Made by a program: the position numbers and the translations under genes. A DNA stretch of 14,134 nt from JACDAF01 sp036276035 (GTDB taxonomy: Bacteria > Chloroflexota > Limnocylindria > P2-11E). The stretch spans positions 1 through 14,134 of the forward strand of contig DASUCM010000098.1 in NCBI GenBank assembly GCA_036276035.1, in the 5' to 3' direction. The number at the start of each line of letters is the position of its first letter. Position 1 is the first letter of the stretch. Below the pieces are notes generated by a model that did no database searches, had not been told where the DNA came from, and saw nothing but the letters and a program-made list of their open reading frames with translations. Shown one piece after another: positions 1 to 7,584 of the stretch.

Positions 1-78
1 CAAGGGGGACAGCGCCAGGCGCATCATCGAGCAATGACCGAGATCGCCGCGGAGCGGTACCAGCAGCTTCGCGCATGA
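1..78 (+). CDS. C-terminal end of an upstream gene (partial, possibly frameshifted)
   Basis: The frame ending at the TGA at 76-78 overlaps the next start codon (ATG at 75) in the 4-nt ATGA arrangement common in this window, so a coupled upstream gene probably ends here. From about position 34 this frame looks coding (GC-rich third positions, ending TEIAAERYQQLRA). Before that, the neighbouring frame (positions 2-37, KGDSARRIIEQ then TGA) looks more coding. Either two genes overlap at the ATGA at 34-37, or one protein is split by a single-base frameshift near position 35. Too little is visible to name a family. Confidence 0.35.
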   Translation, partial: QGGQRQAHHRAMTEIAAERYQQLRA

Positions 79-1139
79 AGGCCGGTCGGTACGTCCTGTA
101 TGCGAGCACGGTCGCGGCCGTGCTCGTCCTCGCGCTCGTCGCCGGCTTCGGCCTCCGGGAACGGGACCAGGTCGTGACGCCGCCGAGCCCGTCGCCGACG
201 CCGTCGGTAAGCGCACCGACTGGCGCCTCCGCGTCACCTGCGACCGCGAGCCCCGCTTCGACGCGGTCCGCGTCACCTTCGCCGGCGGGCGGTCGGTACG
301 TGAGCGCGCTCCTCGGCTACTCGCTCGAGCTCCCGCCCCCGTGGCACCGGTCCATCTGCAACGGCACGGTCACGCAGCAGACGCCCGTGCCCCAGGGAGA
401 GGTCTTCCACGGCGTTGCCCCACGCGACTGGACGGCTGGTGACACCGGCTCGCAGCACCCGGACCTGCGTGTTCTCGCGGAGGCGAACCCGGACGACCTG
501 ACCCCGCGGCAATGGGCGGAGTCGGGGCGGAGCGGTGCGACGCTCGGCGAGCAGGTCGAGGACGTCACGTACGCCGGTCGCCCGGCAGCACGCAAGGCGG
601 TGCCGGGCGGCATCCCCACCTACTTCGTGCAAGACCGTGGTCGCATGTACGTGGTCGGGCCCGGCCTCTTCGGACCGCACGATGCCGCTACGCGGCAAGC
701 GATCGTCCGCATCATCGAGTCGTTCCGGTTCATCACGGACGCCGAGCAGGCCGCCGCACGCGCGGCACTCCCCACGGCGCCACCACCTCGGACGCCCGAG
801 CAGGTCGCCGACGGCGTCGCGGCCGCGTTCGCCGCGAAGAACGCCAGTGCGCTCGCAGAGTTCGCGGCCCCCTGCATGGGCACCTTCGGAGAGCAGGCGG
901 GCGGGACGACCGTCAGCCGTGAGAAGTACCTCGACGATCTGCGCGCGGCGTTCGGCGCGGGGCTCGTCGTCACTGTTCGACCGCGCCCGTTCGAGGGCGA
1001 CCGCACGGCTGCCTTTCCGCAGCTGACGATCCAGTCGACCTGGCAGGACGCCCGCGGGTCCGTCGAGCGCAAGCTGATGCTCCGTCCCGGGGTCAACGAC
1101 CGCTGGGAGTGGCACGGGACGATCGAGCGCTTCCGCTGA
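75..1139 (+). CDS. Membrane-anchored extracytoplasmic protein, PsbP-like region plus C-terminal domain
   Basis: 354 aa of unknown function. Residues about 6-27 are one hydrophobic segment after a short basic N-terminus, a signal peptide or signal anchor. Residues about 35-72 are a Pro/Ser/Thr/Ala-rich low-complexity spacer, so the rest should lie outside the membrane. Residues about 74-220 begin YVSALLGYSLELPPPW and end with a helix and SFRF, a pattern seen in PsbP-like or lipoprotein-type domains. After a second Pro-rich hinge (about 232-241), residues 242-354 resemble a small NTF2/SnoaL-like alpha+beta domain; both assignments are weak. The ATG at 75 overlaps the preceding stop by 4 nt, suggesting coupling. 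The N-terminus is paralogous to that of the gene at 1206. No catalytic motif is apparent. Confidence 0.75.
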   Translation: MKAGRYVLYASTVAAVLVLALVAGFGLRERDQVVTPPSPSPTPSVSAPTGASASPATASPASTRSASPSPAGGRYVSALLGYSLELPPPWHRSICNGTVTQQTPVPQGEVFHGVAPRDWTAGDTGSQHPDLRVLAEANPDDLTPRQWAESGRSGATLGEQVEDVTYAGRPAARKAVPGGIPTYFVQDRGRMYVVGPGLFGPHDAATRQAIVRIIESFRFITDAEQAAARAALPTAPPPRTPEQVADGVAAAFAAKNASALAEFAAPCMGTFGEQAGGTTVSREKYLDDLRAAFGAGLVVTVRPRPFEGDRTAAFPQLTIQSTWQDARGSVERKLMLRPGVNDRWEWHGTIERFR

Positions 1140-1171
1140 CCGCTGCCGCGCGAGCTGCCGCCCCGCGACCG

Positions 1172-1188
1172 GTGGCGTCCCGCGCCAC
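1172..1188 (+). other. Small hairpin before the next ribosome binding site
   Basis: GTGGCG (1172-1177) and CGCCAC (1183-1188) can form a 6-bp stem with a 5-nt loop, ending two bases before the AAGGAG at 1191. No T run follows, so it is a poor intrinsic terminator. It could be a weak stop signal, an RNA-stability element or chance in GC-rich DNA. It lies in the only spacer (66 bp) between the two left-hand genes. Confidence 0.25.
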
Positions 1189-1190
1189 GA

Positions 1191-1196
1191 AAGGAG
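1191..1196 (+). promoter_or_regulatory. Ribosome binding site that fixes the start at 1206
   Basis: AAGGAG lies nine bases before the ATG at 1206. It is one of the few clear Shine-Dalgarno sequences in the window and supports independent translation of the 224-aa gene. Confidence 0.7.
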
Positions 1197-1205
1197 CCAA
1201 TTCTG

Positions 1206-1880
1206 ATGAAGACCGGACGTGCCCTGCTGTTCATGAGCGCGATAGCTGCCGTGATCGCGCTCGCGCTCATCGCCGGCTTCGGCCTCCGTGACCACACGGA
1301 GGTCGCCGCGCCGCCAAGCTCGCCGTCACCGACCGCCAGCGTGACGCCGGCGCCCACACCGACGGCGACCGCTTCCACGGCATCGCCCGCCCGGACGGCC
1401 ACGCAGGCCCCCACGGCCGCGCAGACCGGGACGATCACGGGCTTCCTCGGCTACCCGTCGAACTTCATCCCGCCGCTGACGGTCTACGCGGTCAGCGTCG
1501 CCGACCCGCGCGTGCACTTTTCAGTGGACACGTCGCGCTACGGCGGTGACCCGAGCGCTCCGCCTCCTTCGGCTGCGCCAGGAGCGACGGCCCCGCCGCG
1601 GCCGAGCTACACCATGACCGGCGTCCCGCCCGGGACGTATTACGTCCTCGCGTGGCGGAACGACGACGTGAACGTCGAGGCGAAGAACGCCCCCGGCGTC
1701 TATTCGAAGTACGTCGTGGAGTGCATCCAGCCGGGCGAGAGGGCGCAGGCGACCGGATCCTGCCCGGACGACCACTCCTTGTTGCCGGTGACGGTCAGGG
1801 CAGGGGAGACGGTCATGCGGATCGATGTCACCGATTGGTATTACCAGCAGGGCACGACCTACCCGTCGCGGCCGCGCTGA
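1206..1880 (+). CDS. Membrane-anchored extracytoplasmic protein with beta-sandwich-like domain
   Basis: 224 aa, function unknown. Residues about 5-27 form a hydrophobic signal or anchor segment closely resembling that of the gene at 75 (both share AGFGLR followed by a PPS-rich stretch). Residues 35-75 are a Pro/Thr/Ala/Ser spacer. Residues about 75-212 begin GTITGFLGYP and contain LTVYAVSVAD and GVPPGTYYVLAW, the pattern of carboxypeptidase-regulatory or transthyretin-like beta-sandwich domains. A Pro/Ala-rich insert lies at about 114-133. Cys173 and Cys186 could form a disulfide. Start chosen from the AAGGAG nine bases upstream. The gene converges on pheA with six bases between the stop codons. 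A binding or adhesive role is possible but not shown. Confidence 0.75.
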   Translation: MKTGRALLFMSAIAAVIALALIAGFGLRDHTEVAAPPSSPSPTASVTPAPTPTATASTASPARTATQAPTAAQTGTITGFLGYPSNFIPPLTVYAVSVADPRVHFSVDTSRYGGDPSAPPPSAAPGATAPPRPSYTMTGVPPGTYYVLAWRNDDVNVEAKNAPGVYSKYVVECIQPGERAQATGSCPDDHSLLPVTVRAGETVMRIDVTDWYYQQGTTYPSRPR

Positions 1881-1907
1881 TCCCGACTACGCGCGGTCCG
1901 CAGCGAC
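1865..1907. terminator. Imperfect palindrome spanning two convergent stop codons, candidate bidirectional terminator
   Basis: The arms GTCGC, GG, CCGCGC (1865-1877) and GCGCGG, CC, GCGAC (1891-1907) can pair over 13 bp with two small bulges (T at 1897, GCA at 1900-1902). The 13-nt loop (1878-1890) contains both the TGA of the + gene and the reverse-strand TAG of pheA. No T run follows on either strand, so classical intrinsic termination is not assured. Its position between converging genes suggests a transcription stop or an mRNA 3'-end stabiliser. Confidence 0.35.
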
Positions 1908-2762
1908 CTTGCCCCGATCGCTCGCCATCGGGTAGGTCCCGAGCACGCGCACCCACGAGCAGCACGTGCGCAAGAGGGCCATCGCCTCCCGGGCGGGCGA
2001 CGTGGCGACATCGCCGTGGATATCCACGTAGAAGACGTAGGTCCACGGCCGCTCGCGGCTCGGACGCGATTCGATCTTCGCGAGGTTGACGCCCGCGGTC
2101 GCGAAGGGCTGCAGCGCGCGGACGAGCGCGCCGGGCCGGTCGTCGGTGGCGAACACGAGCGAGGTCTTCGCCTCGCCGCTGCGGTGCACCGCCGGGATCG
2201 CGGCCTGCGGCGCGTCGCCGCTGCGCGCGAGGACGAAGAACCGCGTCGAGTTGTCGGCCACGGTCTGGATGTCCGCCGCGAGGACGACAAGCCCCGCGCG
2301 CTCGCCCGCGCGCCGCGACGCGACCGCGGCGACGCTCAGGTCGCCGGCCTGGCGCACCTCGTCCGTCGCGCCCGCGGTGTCGAACGCCTCGCGTGGCTCG
2401 ATGCCGCGCGACCGGAGGAACGCCTCGCTCTGCGCGAGGGCCTGCGGGTGCGAGCGCGCGACGCGGATGCCCTCGAGCGTCGCGCCCGGTAGCCCGAGCA
2501 GGCAGTGGCGCACGGGGAGGATCGCTTCCCCGACGACGGTGAGGCCCTCGTGGTGCAGGAGCAGGTCGTAGACGTCGTTCACCGCGCCCGCGGTGCTGTT
2601 CTCGACCGGCAGCACGGCCGCGCCCACGCTGCGGCGCTCGAGGTCCTCGAACACCGCGGCGAAGGTGCGCTCGCCGACGAGCTCGGCGTCCGGGAACAGC
2701 TGCGCCGCGCACTCCTCCGAGTACGCCCCCGCCGTCCCCTGGTACGCGACGCGCAGGCTCAC
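1887..2762 (-). CDS. pheA: Prephenate dehydratase with C-terminal ACT domain
   Basis: Converts prephenate to phenylpyruvate, the committed step to phenylalanine; cytoplasmic. 291 aa from a GTG at 2762 that overlaps the aroQ stop (GTGA). Catalytic domain residues 1-180: VAYQGTAGAYSE near the N-terminus, PVENSTAG at 52-59 and the signature NSTRFF at 171-176. ACT domain about 200-280 with GALV (211-214) and ESRP (231-234), the family's phenylalanine-binding motifs, so feedback inhibition by Phe is expected. No fused chorismate mutase domain: that activity is supplied by the separate aroH at the other end of the operon. Last gene of the coupled run, ending at a TAG six bases from a convergent stop. 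Confidence 0.97.
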   Translation of the reverse strand: MSLRVAYQGTAGAYSEECAAQLFPDAELVGERTFAAVFEDLERRSVGAAVLPVENSTAGAVNDVYDLLLHHEGLTVVGEAILPVRHCLLGLPGATLEGIRVARSHPQALAQSEAFLRSRGIEPREAFDTAGATDEVRQAGDLSVAAVASRRAGERAGLVVLAADIQTVADNSTRFFVLARSGDAPQAAIPAVHRSGEAKTSLVFATDDRPGALVRALQPFATAGVNLAKIESRPSRERPWTYVFYVDIHGDVATSPAREAMALLRTCCSWVRVLGTYPMASDRGKVAADRA

Positions 2763-3199
2763 TCCGCCGGGCGCAGCAGCCCGATGAGGCCATCGAGCGC
2801 GATGAGGTACGAGCGCCAGCCGAAGCCCGCGACCGCGCCCTTCGTGGCTGTCGCGAGGATGTCGGTCCGCCGGAACTCCTCGCGGGCCGCCGGGTTCGTG
2901 AGATGCACGGAGACGACGGGGATCGCGATCGACGCCACGGCGTCGCGTATCGCGACGCTCGTGTGCGAGTAGCCGCCCGCGTTGACGATGATCCCGGCCG
3001 CCCACGTGCGCGCGTCCTGGATGGCGTCGACGAGCACGCCTTCGACGTTCGACTGCGCGCTCCGCACCTCGACGCCCAGCTCCCTGCCGCGCGCGGCGAT
3101 GCGTGCGTCGATCTCGGCGAGCGTCAGCGTCCCGTACACGGAGGGCTCGCGCTCGCCGAGGAGATTGAGGTTGGGCCCATGCAGGACCAGGACCTTCAT
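2759..3199 (-). CDS. aroQ: 3-dehydroquinate dehydratase, type II
   Basis: Third shikimate-pathway step: dehydrates 3-dehydroquinate to 3-dehydroshikimate. 146 aa, normal for the small type II enzyme (usually a dodecamer). HGPNLNLLGEREPSVYG at 7-23 carries the active-site Arg17 and Tyr22. NAGGYSHTS at 73-81 gives Asn73 and His79. VSVHLTNPAAREEFR gives His99 and Arg110. All expected catalytic and substrate-binding residues are therefore present. The ATG at 3199 overlaps the aroK-aroB stop (ATGA), the only ATG junction in the run. Confidence 0.97.
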   Translation of the reverse strand: MKVLVLHGPNLNLLGEREPSVYGTLTLAEIDARIAARGRELGVEVRSAQSNVEGVLVDAIQDARTWAAGIIVNAGGYSHTSVAIRDAVASIAIPVVSVHLTNPAAREEFRRTDILATATKGAVAGFGWRSYLIALDGLIGLLRPAE

Positions 3200-4815
3200 G
3201 AGCGCAGCATCGCGAGCGCTTCGCGCGGATCCACGCCGGTGACGAGCGCCGCGCCGCCCTCGGCGGGGACCACGAAGCGCGCCTTTCCCGCCGCGCGCTT
3301 TTTGTCCGCGCTGAGCGCGGCGAGCAGCCGGTCCTCGTCGAGCGGCGGCGCCACCGTCGGGAGGCCGAGCCGCTGCAGCACGTCGGCGACGTGGACCGCG
3401 AGGCTCGGATCGCAGGTGCCGAGGAAGGCGCCGAGCCGCGCTGCGGCGACGAGCCCGATCGCGACCGCGTCCCCGTGGGGCACGAGATAGTCGCTCGCCG
3501 ACTCGATCGCGTGCGCGTAGGTGTGCCCGAGGTTCAACGCCCGCCGGACCCCGCGGTCCAAGGGGTCGGCGGCGACGTACGCGGCCTTCACGCGCAGGGA
3601 CTGCTCGACGGACCAGTCGAGCGGCGCGTCCGCGGCGAGCGCGAGCGCGGCGGGCGCGGCGAGCACGAGCGACTTCACGACCTCGGCGAGGCCCTGCCGC
3701 AGGACCTCCGTCGGCAGCGTCGCGCAGGCGGCAGGGTCGGCGATGACGAGCCGCGCCGGATGGAACGCCCCGACGAGGTTCTTCGCGCCCGCGTGATCGA
3801 TCGCGACCTTGCCGCCGACGGAGGCGTCGGCCATGGCGAGCACCGTCGTCGGGACGTTCACGAGCGGCAGTCCGCGCGCGTACGTCGCGGCGGCGAACCC
3901 GGCAACGTCGAGCGCGGACCCGCCGCCGACCGCGACGATCGCGGCGCTCGGGTCGAGGTCCTCGTCGCGCAGCCGGTCCCAGAGCCATGCGAGCACGTCC
4001 GCCCGCTTCGCGCCCTCGCCGGCGGGGAGGGTGATGGGGCCCACAGGCTCGATGCCCGCCTCGCGCAGCGCGTCCGCCACGGCGGCGGCGTGCGTCTCGG
4101 CGACCGCCGAGTCGGTGACGATCGCCGCGCGCACGGTGCCTGGAAGGGCCTCACGCAGCGCGCCGGCGGAATGCGCGAGGACCCCGTGACCGACGATCAC
4201 GCGCGTCGTCGTGCCGCCGGTCGGCACGGTCAACGACACCGGGCCCGCCGTCTGCGCCTCGCGGTAGCGCTGCGCGACCTCGCGCGCGACGTCCCCGACC
4301 GCCCGGCCCGTCGTCACGACCGGCGTCCCGAGCCGTCCGTACTCCGTCCGCCTCGCATCGAGGAGCTCGCCGATGCGCGCGCGCACGTCTCCGCGGAGCA
4401 GCGGGCGGTCTTGCGCCTCGCCGAGCCGCCGCGCGATCTCGTCCGGATCCGCGGTGAGGAGGACGACGAGAGCGCTCGCCGCGAGCGGCGCGAACGAGGC
4501 ACGCTGCAGGGGCGCGCCGCCACCGGTCGCGATGACGGTGCCCGAAAGGCATGCGGCGTCCCGGAGCGCGAGCCGCTCGCGCGCGCGGAAGCCGGCCTCG
4601 CCCTCCGTCGCGAAGATCTCGGCGACGCTGCGGCCGGCCTGGCGCGCGACCGCGTCATCGAGGTCCAGGAACGGCAGCCCGAGCTCGGCGGCGACCTCGC
4701 GGCCCACGGCGGTCTTGCCGGTCCCCATGAAGCCCGCGAGCACGAGGTTCGCGCGCCCGCCGGCCAGCGGCGGCGCCGGAAGCGGGACGATCTCCACGGC
4801 CTCGCTCACCTTCAC
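3196..4815 (-). CDS. aroKB: Bifunctional shikimate kinase / 3-dehydroquinate synthase fusion
   Basis: 539 aa; two non-consecutive shikimate-pathway enzymes in one chain. N-terminal shikimate kinase, about residues 22-185: Walker A GFMGTGKT at 28-35, the FLDLDD segment at 49-54 (Mg and shikimate binding), GGG at 98-100 and the lid Arg in QDRPLLRG at about 136-142. C-terminal dehydroquinate synthase, about 192-539: NAD-binding GGGS at 297-300, NVPTTVLAMADASVGGK at 320-336, and predicted metal ligands Glu378 (GLAEVV), His431 (LNLGH) and His447 (PHGDA). Both halves keep their catalytic residues. Such fusions, kinase first, are known in Thermotoga and some other bacteria. The GTG at 4815 overlaps the aroC stop by 4 nt. 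Confidence 0.96.
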   Translation of the reverse strand: MKVSEAVEIVPLPAPPLAGGRANLVLAGFMGTGKTAVGREVAAELGLPFLDLDDAVARQAGRSVAEIFATEGEAGFRARERLALRDAACLSGTVIATGGGAPLQRASFAPLAASALVVLLTADPDEIARRLGEAQDRPLLRGDVRARIGELLDARRTEYGRLGTPVVTTGRAVGDVAREVAQRYREAQTAGPVSLTVPTGGTTTRVIVGHGVLAHSAGALREALPGTVRAAIVTDSAVAETHAAAVADALREAGIEPVGPITLPAGEGAKRADVLAWLWDRLRDEDLDPSAAIVAVGGGSALDVAGFAAATYARGLPLVNVPTTVLAMADASVGGKVAIDHAGAKNLVGAFHPARLVIADPAACATLPTEVLRQGLAEVVKSLVLAAPAALALAADAPLDWSVEQSLRVKAAYVAADPLDRGVRRALNLGHTYAHAIESASDYLVPHGDAVAIGLVAAARLGAFLGTCDPSLAVHVADVLQRLGLPTVAPPLDEDRLLAALSADKKRAAGKARFVVPAEGGAALVTGVDPREALAMLRS

Positions 4816-5957
4816 GGGAGCGGCGCCGGCCGGTCGCGCTCGCGCGCGGCACAGATGAGGTCCAGGCGATCACCGCCGTACCGCTCGAGGACCGCCTCAA
4901 GGAGGACCCACGCGACCATCGCCTCGCCAACGACGGCCGCCGCAGGGACCGCGCAGACGTCAGATCGCACGTACGGCGCGTCAGACGCCGTCCCGCTGGC
5001 GAGATCGACGGACGCGACCGGCGACCGCACCGACGAGAGCGGCTTCATCGCGGCCCGAACGATGAGCGGCTCCCCGTTCGTCATCCCGCCTTCGAGCCCG
5101 CCCGCGTGGTTCGAGGCGCGAGCGAGCGAGGCCCCGTCCCGCGTGATCGCGTCCTGCGCCCGCGATCCCGGCAGCCGCGCGGCCGCGAAGCCGTCGCCGA
5201 TCTCGACACCCTTGATCGCGTGGATCGAGCCGATCGCCAGCGCGATCCTGCCGCCGAGGCGGCGGTCCCACTGCACGTGCGAGCCGAGGCCGGCCGGCAG
5301 GCCGGTCGCGAACACGACGAACACTCCGCCGATCGTGTCGAGCGTCTCCTTCGCGCGGTCGATGGCCGCTCGCATCCGCGGGACGGCGCTCTCGTCCGGC
5401 GTGCGAACGTCGTTCGCCTCGGCGGCGGCCGCCAGCCCGCGCAGCGCCGGAGCCCGCAGCGTTGAGAGCGGCGGGACGCCGGCGTCCACGTCGCCGATCG
5501 CGGTCACGAAGGACCCGGTCTCGATCCCGAGCTGCTCGAGGAGCTGCTTCGCGATCGCACCCGCGGCGACGCGGCCCGCCGTTTCCCGTGCGCTCGCGCG
5601 CTCGCGGACCGCGCGGAGATCATCGCCGCCGTACTTCCGGTTGCCGGCAAGGTCCGCGTGGCCCGGGCGCGGCGCGGTGAGGGGAGCGGGCTCGGCGGGC
5701 TGGTTCGCGAAGTCCCGATTGACGATGCGCAGCGCGATCGGCGCGCCCGTCGTCACGCCCTTCGCGATCCCGCCTGTGATCTCTGCGTGATCGCGCTCGA
5801 TCTTCGTCGACCGCGCGCCACGACCATAGCCCCCCTGCCGCCGCCGCAGCTCCGCGTCGATACGGTCGCCGTCGAGCGCGAGGCCCGCGGGGAACCCGTC
5901 GACGATCACGGTGAGCTCCGGACCGTGCGACTCACCCGCCGTCAGGAAGCGGATCAC
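4812..5957 (-). CDS. aroC: Chorismate synthase
   Basis: Last step of the common pathway: 1,4-elimination of phosphate from EPSP to give chorismate, requiring reduced FMN. 381 aa, within the usual range. TAGESHGPEL at residues 6-15 contains catalytic His11. GYGRGARSTKIERDHAEITGG follows at about 46-66, and the PRPGHADLAGNRKYGGDD and RASARETAGRV segments are classical family signatures. GGMTNGEPLIVRAAMKP lies in the C-terminal half. The GTG at 5957 overlaps the aroE stop as GTGA. No sign of damage. Confidence 0.97.
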   Translation of the reverse strand: MIRFLTAGESHGPELTVIVDGFPAGLALDGDRIDAELRRRQGGYGRGARSTKIERDHAEITGGIAKGVTTGAPIALRIVNRDFANQPAEPAPLTAPRPGHADLAGNRKYGGDDLRAVRERASARETAGRVAAGAIAKQLLEQLGIETGSFVTAIGDVDAGVPPLSTLRAPALRGLAAAAEANDVRTPDESAVPRMRAAIDRAKETLDTIGGVFVVFATGLPAGLGSHVQWDRRLGGRIALAIGSIHAIKGVEIGDGFAAARLPGSRAQDAITRDGASLARASNHAGGLEGGMTNGEPLIVRAAMKPLSSVRSPVASVDLASGTASDAPYVRSDVCAVPAAAVVGEAMVAWVLLEAVLERYGGDRLDLICAARERDRPAPLP

Positions 5958-6775
5958 GCGGGCACCGGCCTCTCGAGCGCGTCGTAGGCAGCCTCGCGCA
6001 TGACGTCGCGCGGCGGCTCGACGCCGGTCCAGAGGAGGAACGACAGCGCGCCCTGCTCGATGAGCATCTCGATGCCCTCGATCGTCGGCGACCCCTCGGC
6101 GGCCGCGCGCTCGAGCAGTGACGTGCGTCGCGGGCGGTACGCGAGGTCGAAGACAACGAGCTCGGGGCCGAAGGGGACACGGGGCAGCGAGCCGTCGTCC
6201 CAGGCCGCGGCGGGGACCGCGCTCACGAGCAGATCGCTGTCGTCGAGGACGAGGTCGAGCCCGTCAAGGGCGGCCACCTCGACGCCGGCGATGTCGCGCG
6301 CGAGCCGCGCGGCCGCATCCGCGCTCCGCCCGGCGACGCGCACCGTCATCCGCTCGCCCGCGAGCGCGGCCGCGACGGCGCGGGCGGCGCCGCCCGTGCC
6401 GACGATGAGCGCGCTCCGGATCTCGCGGCCGCGGACGGCGCTCCGCAGGGCGCGAAGGAAGCCCCGGCCGTCGGTCGAGTCGCCGAAGGCGCGGCCGTGG
6501 CGGAAGACAACGGTGTTCACGGAGCCCGAGGCGCGCGCCGCCGGTTCGAGGACGTCCACGAGGCGCGCCGCCTCCTCCTTGTGCGGGATCGTCACGTTCA
6601 GTCCCGCGTATCCGGCGCGCAGCGCCGGGAATCGCGCCGGCAGCGCGCCGCGCGGGATGCGGAGGGCCTCGTACTCGAACGGCAGCCCGCGGTCGCGGAA
6701 GGCCGCGTTCTGCATCGCGGGGGAGACGCTGGCGCTCACCGGATCGCCGACGAGCGCGATCCGGCCTCCGCTCAC
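5954..6775 (-). CDS. aroE: Shikimate 5-dehydrogenase
   Basis: NADP-dependent reduction of 3-dehydroshikimate to shikimate. 273 aa from a GTG at 6775 overlapping the tyrA stop. N-terminal substrate domain: SASVSPAMQNAAF (Ser16 and Ser18 at the shikimate-binding positions), NVTIPHKEEAA with catalytic Lys66, SVNTV with Asn87, and STDGRGF with catalytic Asp102. Nucleotide domain: VGTGGAAR at 125-132 followed by VAGRSAD, whose Arg fits NADP preference. C-terminal GIEMLIEQGALSFLLWTG is typical. One oddity is Ser100 where the family usually has Asn in the NTDG motif; the Asp is kept, so activity is expected. Confidence 0.96.
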   Translation of the reverse strand: MSGGRIALVGDPVSASVSPAMQNAAFRDRGLPFEYEALRIPRGALPARFPALRAGYAGLNVTIPHKEEAARLVDVLEPAARASGSVNTVVFRHGRAFGDSTDGRGFLRALRSAVRGREIRSALIVGTGGAARAVAAALAGERMTVRVAGRSADAAARLARDIAGVEVAALDGLDLVLDDSDLLVSAVPAAAWDDGSLPRVPFGPELVVFDLAYRPRRTSLLERAAAEGSPTIEGIEMLIEQGALSFLLWTGVEPPRDVMREAAYDALERPVPA

Positions 6776-7584
6776 GGCGCGATCTCCGCGAGCTTCGCGG
6801 CGAGCGCGCGCTCGTCGTCCAGGGACGCGACGAGATCGTCGAGCGCGCCGCGGAGGTCGGAGACCGCAGCGCGTGTCTCGTCCCCGTTCGCGGCGAGGAA
6901 CGACGCGACCATCCCGGGGTCGCTCCGGGCGAGGCGCGTCGCGCCCGCGTATCCCGACGCGGCGAGCGGCGTGACGTCGCCGGCGCGCGCGGCGCAGCGC
7001 GCGAGCGCGAAGGCGAGCAGGTGGGGGAGCGCGCTCGTCCGCGCGACGATGCGGTCGTGCTCCCCGGCGCCGATGACGAGGGGGCGCGCGCCGGCCGCGC
7101 GCACGAGCCGTTCGGCGAGCCGCAGCGCCTCGGCATCGTCGCGCACCGGACACAGCGCGAACGGCGCACCGGCAAGGGCGGCCGGGTCGGCGCCCTCGGG
7201 GCCGCGGCGCTCGGTCCCCGCGAGCGGGTGCCCGCCGATCGCGTGGATCCCGGCCGGCAGCTCGCGCATCGCGGCGACGACGCGCGCCTTCGCGGTGCCG
7301 GTGTCGATGACGAGCGAGCCGGTCCGGAAGTCCGCGGCGTGCCGCGCGAGCACCTCGACGATCGCGCTGACGGGGAGGGCGAGCACGACGACGTCCGCGT
7401 CCAGGGCGAGGCGTTCGGTCACGCGGTGCGCCGCGCCGCGCGCCACGCTCCTTCGCGCGACGTCGGGGTCGCGGTCGAAGACCGTGATCTCGCGGGCTCC
7501 GCCACCCGAGCGGAGCGCCAGCCCGAGCATCGTGCCGGCCTGGCCGGCACCGACGATCGCGACGGTGCCGAACGGCGCGCTCAC
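6772..7584 (-). CDS. tyrA: Prephenate dehydrogenase
   Basis: Oxidative decarboxylation of prephenate to 4-hydroxyphenylpyruvate, the tyrosine branch. 270 aa from a GTG at 7584 overlapping the aroF stop. Rossmann glycine motif GAGQAG at 12-17, an acidic residue after the second strand (VFDRDP) suggesting NAD, DTGTAK at 94-99 matching the family's D-x-G-S/T-x-K motif, GGHPLAGTE with catalytic His119, and GEHDRIVARTSALPH at 174-188. No C-terminal ACT domain, so tyrosine inhibition by that route is not predicted. An arogenate-specific enzyme cannot be excluded from sequence alone. Confidence 0.93.
   Translation of the reverse strand: MSAPFGTVAIVGAGQAGTMLGLALRSGGGAREITVFDRDPDVARRSVARGAAHRVTERLALDADVVVLALPVSAIVEVLARHAADFRTGSLVIDTGTAKARVVAAMRELPAGIHAIGGHPLAGTERRGPEGADPAALAGAPFALCPVRDDAEALRLAERLVRAAGARPLVIGAGEHDRIVARTSALPHLLAFALARCAARAGDVTPLAASGYAGATRLARSDPGMVASFLAANGDETRAAVSDLRGALDDLVASLDDERALAAKLAEIAP

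Noticed and set aside
2762..3005. Extension of pheA upstream through aroQ
   Set aside because: The open frame continues, but the protein similarity starts at VAYQG and the GTG at 2762 fits the 4-nt overlap pattern; aroQ is intact on the same strand.
3391..5790. A 799-codon open frame on the + strand
   Set aside because: It lies antisense to aroK-aroB and aroC, which have complete family motifs. High GC leaves few stop codons in antisense frames, and its composition (Arg-rich, no recognisable domains) is that of a shadow frame.
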